Made by a program: the position numbers and the translations under genes. Under the pieces are notes generated by a model that had not been told where the DNA came from, did not search any database, and saw only the letters and a program-made list of their open reading frames with translations. Below are positions 45,608-53,190 of a stretch of 64,000 bases of DNA, in pieces. The stretch comes from Caenibius tardaugens NBRC 16725 (lineage in GTDB: Bacteria > Pseudomonadota > Alphaproteobacteria > Sphingomonadales > Sphingomonadaceae). Numbering within the stretch: position 1 is the stretch's first letter; every line of letters starts with the position of its first letter. The stretch covers positions 124,001 through 188,000 of the forward strand of contig NZ_CP034179.1 in assembly GCF_003860345.1 (NCBI RefSeq), in the 5' to 3' direction.

Positions 45608-46093
45608 TTAAACCCGCCGTGGGCGGAGCTTACGCAAAAGGCGTCGCGCTAGGTCTCGCTGGTATTCACTGATGTAGACCGAACTTTCGGCAATCGCGAG
45701 GCAGCGGAGTGCTGCCTGCACGTCGCGCCTGACTCCGCGTCCCCGAAAGTAACACTTCGCCATTTCCAATTGAGAGCTTCCATCATCGGTTTTCGCAACC
45801 CGCTGCCACCATCGGAACATGGACCGCCATTCTTTTCGTTCACGATATAGTATGGCGATATTCGAGCCCGCCGCGACGCTATGCTCCTTACGCCAAGCAC
45901 GCTGGTAGAGCCGCATTGCCGTAGATTTGTCCGCTTCGACGCCAGTTCCAGTGTCGAAAAGGTAAGCGAGGCGTGCGAGACAAGCTCCGTCGCCAAGAGC
46001 AGCGCCGCGTTCAAAGGCTGCTCGAGCGTGTGCGAAGTTGCCAGCCTCTTCAGCGGCGTCTCCGATTCGGAATAGGGCTATGGTGTCTACCAT
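45608..46093 (-). CDS. Sel1/TPR-repeat protein, island
   Basis: About 161 residues of Sel1-like helical repeats: AGNFAHARAAFERGAALGDG, ACLARLAYLFDTGTGVEADK, STAMRLYQRAWR, then LEMAKCYFRGRGVRRDVQAA. Sel1 repeats form a scaffold for protein binding. I chose ATG 46093 (MVDTIALFRIGD) because repeat copy D lies just upstream; the frame is open to 46240, but that part would be encoded by the repeat. No catalytic domain is visible. Confidence 0.65.
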   Translation of the reverse strand: MVDTIALFRIGDAAEEAGNFAHARAAFERGAALGDGACLARLAYLFDTGTGVEADKSTAMRLYQRAWRKEHSVAAGSNIAILYRERKEWRSMFRWWQRVAKTDDGSSQLEMAKCYFRGRGVRRDVQAALRCLAIAESSVYISEYQRDLARRLLRKLRPRRV

Positions 46094-46126
46094 GGACTGA
46101 AAGTGCCACTCGCTTCCCGAAATGCC

Positions 46127-46145
46127 AACGTCCGCTAAGTTGGCG
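46127..46145. repeat. Island repeat copy D
   Basis: AACGTCCGCTAAGTTGGCG, 18 of 19 bases identical to 45096-45114. With the preceding GCC it also forms a small GCCAAC/GTTGGC inverted repeat. It lies just upstream of the Sel1-like gene. Confidence 0.65.
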
Positions 46146-46240
46146 TGTCCGGAAAGTCCGGTACTTTCGATAAAATGGCAATTGCTGCCATCAAGATCAT
46201 TCATTTCTTGCGCATTTTGAACGCTAATGGCGCCCCCCAA

Positions 46241-46563
46241 AGGTTGGACAACACCACCTTGAAAACCGCGGGATTACGTGGGGCTCTACGAGAGGTTGGA
46301 CAACCCCAACACATTGTAAAATAAAGGTTACATTGTAACGCCCTTGGGCACCACTCCTCTTTCGTTAGTGACAGATGGTGCATCGCGTGTTCCCGTTGGA
46401 TATTTCCGCGGGACAGACGGTGGACAATGCCCGACATTTTTGCGCGATTGCGCGAACCTGCCACGCGTGCCGATCCGGTTGTCTTTTGAACCCGATCAAG
46501 GGTCGACTTTGTCTGGGAAGCAGCCATCTCCCGCTTGAGCACCGCCCTGCTCGCAGGGACCGA
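46241..46563. other. Right island junction and porin 3' spacer
   Basis: It contains GGTTGGACAA repeats (46239 and 46293), ACATTGTAA repeats (46311 and 46330, 19 bases apart), the inverted repeat GTTAC-ATT-GTAAC (46327-46339) touching attR, and attR itself. No gene is supported; a minus-strand frame across attR (46201-46542) lacks family character. Confidence 0.4.
46339..46353 (+). repeat. attR: copy of tRNA-Phe 3' end
   Basis: An exact 15-base copy of the tRNA-Phe terminus (CGCCCTTGGGCACCA), in the same orientation as the tRNA. It marks the distal end of the island. Confidence 0.8.
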
Positions 46564-47818
46564 TCAAAAATCGAATCTGGCCCCCAGTGAAAATACGAAA
46601 GCATGGGCATTTTCGAGCGCTCCGTTGACCAGAATGGGGGTCTGCGCCGGGGTCCCTGCATAAGCCGCTGTAATCCGGTCAATCGGGGCATCCTTGAATG
46701 TGATGTAAGATGCCGCCGCGTCCAGCGTAACCGCCTTGCTGATCAGATAGCTGGTCCCCATGGAGAAGTTCCAGCGATTGCTGTCAGGCACGCGCGCATC
46801 GCGTGCGCCGTTCTGCGTTGGCGTCTGGGCATGCTGGATTCCCGCACGGATTGTCCACACGGGGCTCACCGCGTAGTCGACGCCGCCGGAATAGGACCAA
46901 CTGTTCCGGTAATTTTCAGGGATCGCCACATTGAACGGCGCGCCCAGATCAATGGCATCGAACTTGCTCCAGCCATAGCGCACCACCTGCGCGTTGAGCG
47001 TCAGTTGCGGAGCAACCTTGTACCGCACGCTTCCTGTCAATTGCGAGGGCGTGCGAAACCGCGCCTTTGTGTCGAAAACCCCATTCTGCGGCGCCAGCGG
47101 CCCCAGCAACCCTTCATTGGTCAATGTGCCGGACAGAGTGTGTTTGATGCCTGACTTGTAGCTCAACCCCAGAGATACCGGCCCCCGATGATACTGGGCG
47201 CCGACGGACCAGCCGATATCCCAGCCCTTGCCTTTGAGTCTCTGGTGTCCATCCGGAAGCGAGGCTGCAAGATTGGGCAGGTAGTTGCCCAGCGATGCGC
47301 TCACATGTTCGATATTGAGAGCACCGCCCACGCTGAATTCAGGGGTCACCGCGAAGGCCACCGAAGGCTGAATATCGAACGTGCGCAATTTCGTCTTGTC
47401 GGCGGTGTAGCGGGTCCAGCTGTCCGATGCGTAATTCGTGCTGAACGCGTAAGGGGCACTGATCGCCAGACCGAAAGCCAGACGCCCGGTGCCGTAAGCG
47501 ATCGCCCCCGACCAGTGCTGGCGCAGGAACAACCGCAGGACGAACGATAACCGTGCCTTTGTCGACCACTTTGCCCCGCGGCAGAATGGCGCTGGCATGC
47601 ACGGCAACCTGCCCACCCTGTATATTCGCAATCGCAGCCGGATTCCACCACAGCGAATCCACCCCCTGATCGGCAGCCTCGCCTGAAAACGCCCGCCCCT
47701 GAGCGCGGACAGACTGTTCCTGCAAATAAAATGCCTGAGCATGCGCTGCGCCGTTCATGGCAACGCTCGCAACCAACGCGCTTCCTACCAGCGCCACATG
47801 AATACGAAGCCCGTTCAT
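46564..47818 (-). pseudogene. OMPP1/FadL/TodX-type outer-membrane transport protein, frameshifted
   Basis: The N-terminal part (signal peptide MNGLRIHVALVGSALVASVA, mature start QAFYLQEQSVRAQGRAFSGE, then WWNPAAIA, the FadL NPA hatch motif) and the barrel (YGTGRLAFGLAISAPYAFS to terminal FSLGARFDF) lie in two frames. They join if one base is removed from the C run at 47505-47509. The intact protein would be about 417 residues, the usual length. It would import hydrophobic compounds such as fatty acids. The ribosome-binding site GGGAG supports ATG 47818. Confidence 0.8.
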
Positions 47819-48119
47819 ACCCAATTCTCCCAAAATTCCCGCACATTATTCCCGCGATCCGCGCAAGCACATGATTCACAAGTTCATTTTCTTCCAAGAA
47901 ACGCATGAGAGCTGGAAAAGTGTCAGGCGCGATCCGCTGACTGTGTCGAAGCGAACCGACCTGCTTCCGCATGACTCTTTTCGGGACTCTTCCTGTGGTC
48001 TCCAGCACCTAAGCGACGGTGCGTGTCGCTCCGTGGGTGATCGCTGCTGTCTCCGCGAGCTATCGGGTGGAGTGGTCCCGGTCTGGTCTTTTGCGCCCCT
48101 ATGATATAGGGCGCCCGCC
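47819..48119. other. Divergent spacer, porin and His-rich gene
   Basis: About 300 bases with no supported gene, holding promoters for both directions. Apart from the palindrome at 48097-48111 I see no notable structure. Confidence 0.4.
48097..48111. promoter_or_regulatory. Palindrome CCCTATGATATAGGG over a -10-like box
   Basis: Six-base arms CCCTAT/ATAGGG around GAT, extended by GCG/CGC with one bulge. It contains TATGAT, which could be the -10 element, and lies 8 bases before the His-rich gene's ATG. It would suit a metal-responsive repressor or activator of that gene and the downstream receptor. The regulator is unknown. Confidence 0.4.
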
Positions 48120-48440
48120 ATGCGCCGCGCGATCCAGATATTGCTTGTTATCGCCGTGCTGTGGTGTGGGCTCCACCTGCCTCCCGCAGAGACCGGTGAC
48201 GTGGCGTCGTCGGCCATCGCAGGCGCGGCGCACGCGCACGCAGTACCGGACGGTGCCGATGATTCTGCGCAGCCGCATGGCGGGCATGGCTGCCACAGCC
48301 ATTGCCCGCTCGCCGCCAATCTCAATTCGGGTCCGAGCTCCGGCATCCACGCGCCGATCGGCGCCCCGCACTTTGCGTCGCGCATTGCCACGCTGACCTC
48401 GGCCGCCCAGGCACCACCGGTAGAGCCCCCTGCCGCCTGA
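48120..48440 (+). CDS. Small exported His/Cys-rich protein
   Basis: A 106-residue protein with a signal peptide (RRAIQILLVIAVLWCGLHLPP) and a His-rich mature part including AAHAHAVPDG and HGGHGCHSHCPLAAN. The histidine/cysteine cluster suggests metal binding in the periplasm. It precedes a TonB-dependent receptor by 21 bases, so the pair may take up or resist a metal. It resembles DUF2946-type small proteins, but this is uncertain. Confidence 0.65.
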   Translation: MRRAIQILLVIAVLWCGLHLPPAETGDVASSAIAGAAHAHAVPDGADDSAQPHGGHGCHSHCPLAANLNSGPSSGIHAPIGAPHFASRIATLTSAAQAPPVEPPAA

Positions 48441-48461
48441 GAACTGATCGCTCGCAGGGCC

Positions 48462-50474
48462 ATGCGCCTGCACGCCAATCATATCTCGGGAGTTCCCAAA
48501 TTGACCTATACATTCCGTTGCGCCCTTTTGGTGGGTGCCGCATCCCTCGTGCCTGCCATTGCCTACGCCGAAGAACCGTCCACCCGGTCCGAGCGTGTCG
48601 AAAGCGAGGACGAAATCATCGTTCAGGCGACCCGTTCAGGCCGACGCGTTCAGGATGAGCCCGTTCGTGTCGAGGTGATCGAGCGCGAAGAGATCGAGGA
48701 AAAAATCCTGATGCGGCCCGGCAATGTCGCCAAGATTCTGAGCGAAACCGGCGGCCTGCGCGTGCAGGTCACGTCCCCCGCACTGGGATCGGCCAATATC
48801 CGCGTCCAGGGCATGGAAGGCCGTTACACGCAGCTTCTGGCGGACGGCCTGCCGCTTTACGGAGGGCAGGCCTCGTCGCTTGGCCTGCTGCAGATTCCGC
48901 CCACCGATCTGGGGCAGGTGGAAGTGATCAAAGGCGCGGCCTCCGCGCTCTATGGCCCTTCCGCGCTGGGCGGGGTGATCAACCTGGTGTCCCGCCGACC
49001 CGCCACCACACCCGAAGCGGAAGCCCTGATCAATCTGACATCGCGCAACGGCCAGGACGCCACGGCCTATGCCGCAACCGATCTGGGCGGCGGCTGGGGT
49101 GGCTCGATCACGGGTGGCTATCACCGCCAGACCCGGCAGGATCTGGACCACGATGGCTGGATCGACATGCCGGGATACGAACGCTGGACGGTTCGCCCAC
49201 GCCTGTTCTTTGAAGGCACCGGTGGCGCGAAAGTTTTTCTGACAGCCGGCGCAATGACCGAGGATCGCCTTGGCGGGACACTTAAAGGGCGCACCACGCC
49301 CGATGGCACGCCCTTTCCCCAGGCGCAGGATACCCGCCGGTTCGATGCCGGGCTGGTGGCCGAGGCACCGGTGAGCGAAATCTGGACCGCGCATCTGCGC
49401 GCATCGGGCATGACTCAGAAACACCGGCACCTGTTCGGCGATGTGGCGGAGAACGACCGGCATTCGACGATCTTCACAGAAGCATCCCTGTCGGGAAAAG
49501 CTGGGGGCACGTCCTGGATCGGCGGCGTGGCCTTTCAGCGGGATTCCTTCCGTTCCCGGACTTTCCCCGCCTTCAACTATGCCTACACCGTGCCGGGCAT
49601 CTTTGGGCAGGTGGAGCACGACCTTGCCACCGATCTGACCCTGTCGGGAAGTGCGCGCATGGATTTCCACAACCGGTTCGGCACGCAGTTCAGCCCGCGT
49701 GTTTCGCTGCTTTACAAGCCGGGTCTATGGACCATTCGCGTCTCTGGCGGGAGAGGCTTTTATGCCCCCACCCCGTTTGTGGAAGAGATCGAGGCTGCGG
49801 GACTGTCCCGTCTGGAGCCGCTGGGCGATCTGAAGGCGGAAACAGCCACGACGGCATCGTTCGACATTGGTTATAAACGCGGGCCTGTGGAAGCGAACCT
49901 GACGCTGTTCGGTTCCGATATGCGCAATGCCGTGGAACTCGTGCCGACAGGACCTGCACCGCAAACAACCGGCGTGCGCCTGATCAACGCATCGGGTACC
50001 GCAAGGATGCGCGGTGCCGAGCTTATCCTGCGTTATCGGCTGGACGACTTCACGGTGACCGGAAGTTATGTCTACGTCGATGCGAAAGAGCGGGACCCCG
50101 ATGGCCCCGGACGCCGGACGGTGCCGCTCACGCCCCGACACACGGCGGGTCTGGTCGCGATGTGGGAGAAACACGACAAAGGCCGTCTGGGGCTTGAGGT
50201 CTATTATACCGGCAAACAGTCGCTCGATGACAACCCCTACAGAACCCGTTCCCGCCCCTATTTCGAGGTTGGCATGATGGGCGAAGTGGCGATCGGGAAA
50301 GTGCGGCTGTTTCTCAATGCCGAAAACATCTTCGGCAAGCGGCAGACCCGCTACGATCGCCTGATCCGGCCATCGCGGGGGCCGGACGGGCGCTGGACCG
50401 TGGATGCCTGGGGGCCGTTGGAAGGCTTCGTCCTAAATGGGGGGATACGCGTCCGTTTTGGCGGCGCATCGTAA
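48462..50474 (+). CDS. TonB-dependent receptor
   Basis: A 670-residue outer-membrane receptor. A signal peptide (CALLVGAASLVPAIAYAEE) precedes the TonB-box region EDEIIVQATRSGR. The plug has GNVAKILSETGGLRVQVTSP, NIRVQGMEGRYTQLLADGLP, and VEVIKGAASALYGPSALGGV. A barrel ends in GFVLNGGIRVRFGGAS. A TTG at 48501 with GGGAG eight bases before would give a neater signal peptide and may be the true start. Sequence pattern is that of siderophore/metal receptors; the His-rich neighbour favours a metal. Confidence 0.88.
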   Translation: MRLHANHISGVPKLTYTFRCALLVGAASLVPAIAYAEEPSTRSERVESEDEIIVQATRSGRRVQDEPVRVEVIEREEIEEKILMRPGNVAKILSETGGLRVQVTSPALGSANIRVQGMEGRYTQLLADGLPLYGGQASSLGLLQIPPTDLGQVEVIKGAASALYGPSALGGVINLVSRRPATTPEAEALINLTSRNGQDATAYAATDLGGGWGGSITGGYHRQTRQDLDHDGWIDMPGYERWTVRPRLFFEGTGGAKVFLTAGAMTEDRLGGTLKGRTTPDGTPFPQAQDTRRFDAGLVAEAPVSEIWTAHLRASGMTQKHRHLFGDVAENDRHSTIFTEASLSGKAGGTSWIGGVAFQRDSFRSRTFPAFNYAYTVPGIFGQVEHDLATDLTLSGSARMDFHNRFGTQFSPRVSLLYKPGLWTIRVSGGRGFYAPTPFVEEIEAAGLSRLEPLGDLKAETATTASFDIGYKRGPVEANLTLFGSDMRNAVELVPTGPAPQTTGVRLINASGTARMRGAELILRYRLDDFTVTGSYVYVDAKERDPDGPGRRTVPLTPRHTAGLVAMWEKHDKGRLGLEVYYTGKQSLDDNPYRTRSRPYFEVGMMGEVAIGKVRLFLNAENIFGKRQTRYDRLIRPSRGPDGRWTVDAWGPLEGFVLNGGIRVRFGGAS

Positions 50475-50491
50475 CGCCAACCCGCCAGTGT

Positions 50492-50539
50492 GAATGGCCG
50501 TGCTCCGGGATGCGGAAGCATCGGGAGGCACGGCCATTC
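50492..50539. terminator. Long hairpin between convergent genes
   Basis: GAATGGCCGTGC pairs perfectly with GCACGGCCATTC, and the interior adds GATGC/GCATC around a GGAA loop. There is no T-run on the plus strand. It lies between the TonB receptor and the minus-strand VOC gene and probably limits read-through both ways. Confidence 0.5.
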
Positions 50540-50558
50540 CAACCCCAGCCGCAATAAA

Positions 50559-51038
50559 TCACGCACCCATGGGTAAATCCCACGGCGCGTGGCCCGATTC
50601 ATCAACCATGCCGAACAGTTCCACGCGGTTGCCGTCGGGGTCCAGAATGAAAGCGAAACGCGAATTCGATGCCGATTGCGCACCGATCGTATGTTCCAGC
50701 ACTTCCACGCCTGCGGCCCGCAGCCGGTCCAGTTCAGCGTCCCAGTCCTGCACTTTCACAGATAGATGGGTGTAGCCAAGCCGGTTGAAATCACCCTTGC
50801 CGCCGCCCGATGCCCGCGGATTGGCAATGGCGATCAATTCGATCCGCTGCCCGTCCAGCTCAACAAACGTCAGGCTCATCGAAAGATTGCGGAGTTCGAG
50901 CAACCGCTCAACCGTTTCCGCACCATCGACTTGAAAGGACTGAATTTTCTGAAATCCCAAGATGTCACAGTAAAAATGCAGCGATTTCTCAAGATCGCTC
51001 ACGCACAGCCCCATGTGCGACACGCCGGTAATGGCCAT
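50559..51038 (-). CDS. VOC-family (glyoxalase-like) protein
   Basis: A 159-residue VOC protein: ITGVSHMGLCVSDLEKSLHFYCDILGF with the first His ligand, then VELDGQRIELIAIANP, YTHLSVKVQDWDAELDRL (second His), and FAFILDPDGNRVELFGM (Glu). The three ligands expected for a metal-dependent enzyme are present, as in glyoxalase I or methylmalonyl-CoA epimerase-like proteins. Start at ATG 51038 with GAGAGGG. It follows the Coq4-like gene by 69 bases. Confidence 0.86.
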   Translation of the reverse strand: MAITGVSHMGLCVSDLEKSLHFYCDILGFQKIQSFQVDGAETVERLLELRNLSMSLTFVELDGQRIELIAIANPRASGGGKGDFNRLGYTHLSVKVQDWDAELDRLRAAGVEVLEHTIGAQSASNSRFAFILDPDGNRVELFGMVDESGHAPWDLPMGA

Positions 51039-51107
51039 GATCAAACCCTCTCAATCGTGATGAAGTAAACGCGCGGGACAGGGCCCTGCCCCCCGGATCG
51101 CGTGGGA

Positions 51108-52010
51108 TCAGAATATCTCGCGCCCTTCGCCGAAGACCAGCGTAGCGGGCGTGGAATCGATACGCCCCCTCCAGCCGCGCATACCCAGTGCATCGCGCGC
51201 TTCAGCCGGTGTCATATGCAGAACGCCTTCGAACTTCTGCGAAAACAGCATGTCGGATTTCTGCCCGACTTCATAACCGTGGGTGATGTGATGCCACAGC
51301 ACCGGCCATGCCTCGCCATAATGCAGCATACAGCGGGTCATCCACGGGAACATGATCAACGTATTGGTCGACATCAACTTGCTCGCCAGTTCCGGGCTGA
51401 CGTGCTGGAAGACATTGCCTGTCATCACGCCCGTCACGAAATATTCGGCGACTGTGCTGAAGCCCACTTCCCCCAGAATATGGAAAAAGTCGTGAGTCTG
51501 GCTCATCCGCAGATCCCAGTATTCCATCGAATGCGCGGGCTTCCACCCGGAATCCGCCATGACCTTGTCATGCAGGTCAGGCGAAAGGTCATGCTCGATC
51601 ATATAGGCGTAGAGTTCATGGCCCACTGTCCCTGCGGCATATTGCGCCAGATCATCGCGCCTGAAGGCAGAGAGATACCCTTCTTCCATAAACCGGTCGA
51701 AGGCGGGATTGCGTTTGCGCTCGTCTGCGAACAACTGCTCAAGATATTCGTGATCGCGGCAATCATCGATCGCGTTGAGCAGCGGCGGCAACCCATACAA
51801 CAGGGGATAATCCGGGCCATTACGCCGCAGGTTTTCCGTGGCGATCCATTCGCGCATCCGCGCATCGTTGAGCCACGGTGAAGAGCTGATCGGAATGCTG
51901 CTTTCCGTTTTCAGGATGCGGCGTCCGTTGAGATAAAAGACAGCGTTACCCGATGTCAGTTCGCCATCCGCGCCGTTTTCCGGCGGCGCGATCTTTGCTT
52001 CTGCGTTCAT
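51108..52010 (-). CDS. Coq4-like protein
   Basis: A protein of about 300 residues with HDFFH followed by Glu after eleven residues (HDFFHILGEVGFSTVAEYF), the exact Coq4 metal-binding pattern HDxxHx11E. Other parts, such as GTVGHELYAYMIEHDLSPDL, fit the helical Coq4 fold. Coq4 organises or acts in coenzyme Q synthesis in eukaryotes; bacterial relatives have less certain roles. Here it sits between a TetR and a VOC gene rather than ubi genes, so another small-molecule pathway is plausible. Start 52010 with AAAGGAG. Confidence 0.75.
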   Translation of the reverse strand: MNAEAKIAPPENGADGELTSGNAVFYLNGRRILKTESSIPISSSPWLNDARMREWIATENLRRNGPDYPLLYGLPPLLNAIDDCRDHEYLEQLFADERKRNPAFDRFMEEGYLSAFRRDDLAQYAAGTVGHELYAYMIEHDLSPDLHDKVMADSGWKPAHSMEYWDLRMSQTHDFFHILGEVGFSTVAEYFVTGVMTGNVFQHVSPELASKLMSTNTLIMFPWMTRCMLHYGEAWPVLWHHITHGYEVGQKSDMLFSQKFEGVLHMTPAEARDALGMRGWRGRIDSTPATLVFGEGREIF

Positions 52011-52159
52011 AATGTCCAGACTCCTTTCATGGCGGCACATCGGAAGGTCGCGCGGCGCGTCGCCCCCTCCTCATCCCATTCCGCACCCTCTCCACCCAAA
52101 CCGAATGCGCATGATCGATGCACACGATTTTACGGAAGGGGCTTCTCGCCAATAACCAT

Positions 52160-52173
52160 ACTATCAGTCTAGT
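52160..52173. promoter_or_regulatory. Possible TetR operator ACTATCAGTCTAGT
   Basis: An imperfect palindrome in the 244-base spacer between tetR and the Coq4-like gene. CTATCA resembles the tet operator half-site. AT-rich flanks give possible -10 boxes. It would allow the adjacent regulator to control the Coq4-like and VOC genes. Evidence is pattern only. Confidence 0.3.
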
Positions 52174-52254
52174 TATAAGTCCAGAGAGACCGCGTCCCCT
52201 GCACCGATCCCGATCAGGCCCACACGGCAAGGCACCGCCAAGACCTCTGCCCGG

Positions 52255-52926
52255 TTACAAGGAGACGTTGTCGCGCAGAAACTGCTGCAATTCGCGTGCA
52301 GCGAGTTGCAGACTGTGGGCGACCTCGCGCTTGTCCGTGATTTCGCCAGCGGCAATTTCACCGCAAAGCGTGGCTATACGTACGAACATCAGACGCCCGC
52401 GCGCGCGCTGCATGATCGTCTCGTCATCATCCTTCGCGGGATCGAGATGCGCGATGCCGCCGTCCGACAAAATGGTAAGATGGGCTGCGCCATCGGCGCG
52501 CAAACGCTGGCGGAACCCTTCCTCGAACAGCTGCAATTGGGCCAGCAAGGGCACGACCGCGCGATGATCTTCGTACAGCGCGATATAGCGTTGCAACCAG
52601 GCGCCGATCGCTTCGATATCCTGTTGGGCGAGCGGCGGCAGCAGGGCCACCAGCGCCTCCACCTCCGGGGCAATTTCATCGTAGATCGCTGTCGCCAAAG
52701 CCGACTTGGACTCGAAATAATCGTACAGTGTCGCTCGGCTTACCCCCGCCTCGAGAATGATTTCGTCGATCGTGGCGTGGATATAGGGTGTGCGGGAAAA
52801 GACCCGGCGCGCCGCTTCCAGTATTCGGGCCCGCGTAATTCCGCGGCGGCGCACCTGCACGCGTTTGCGCACTTCGCCGGTTTGCCCTTGCTGTTCGGCT
52901 GGAACCGGAACGGTCGATGTCTTCAT
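52255..52926 (-). CDS. TetR/AcrR-family transcriptional regulator
   Basis: A 223-residue regulator. The helix-turn-helix region is RARILEAARRVFSRTPYIHA, then TIDEIILEAGVSRATLYDYF and ESKSALATAIYDEI, the standard TetR pattern. The C-terminal ligand domain is helical. Start ATG 52926 with GGAAGGA. It lies upstream of the Coq4-like and VOC genes on the same strand and is divergent from the M3 peptidase gene, so either could be its target. Confidence 0.92.
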   Translation of the reverse strand: MKTSTVPVPAEQQGQTGEVRKRVQVRRRGITRARILEAARRVFSRTPYIHATIDEIILEAGVSRATLYDYFESKSALATAIYDEIAPEVEALVALLPPLAQQDIEAIGAWLQRYIALYEDHRAVVPLLAQLQLFEEGFRQRLRADGAAHLTILSDGGIAHLDPAKDDDETIMQRARGRLMFVRIATLCGEIAAGEITDKREVAHSLQLAARELQQFLRDNVSL

Positions 52927-53190
52927 GTAATCCTTCCCACGCACCAGCGCGCCCTGTTTGGTCCGGAATATACGAAGCGCTTATCCAGAGGAAGCGTCGC
53001 AGACCACACCTGCACCCGCCGCGACATCGATGTCTTAAATATGGTGGATGTTCGCTCCTGCGCGACACCCCGTACGTCAGGTGACATCGCATCATTTCAA
53101 CGCCTTGAAACACATCCCCCTATTCAATCCTTGTCGCTTGCGGCAGAACCCCCACATCGTCACGATGCGCAGGAACAGGAGAACGCTGCC

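Larger units (their letters stand above)
43492..46353. mobile_element. Small tRNA-Phe-integrated genomic island, no integrase
   Basis: 2.86 kb between the tRNA-Phe 3' end and an exact 15-base copy of it. Base composition is visibly less GC-rich than the flanks. It holds four genes, all on the minus strand and of unknown or loosely assigned function, plus several copies of GTCCGCT-type repeats. There is no integrase, transposase or plasmid gene, so it is a non-autonomous or decayed element. GGTTGGACAA occurs near both ends (43531, 46239, 46293) and may bind the recombinase. Confidence 0.75.

Noticed and set aside
46201-46542. Minus-strand frame across the attR junction
   Set aside because: It spans the island boundary, so it joins unrelated DNA, and shows no family character.
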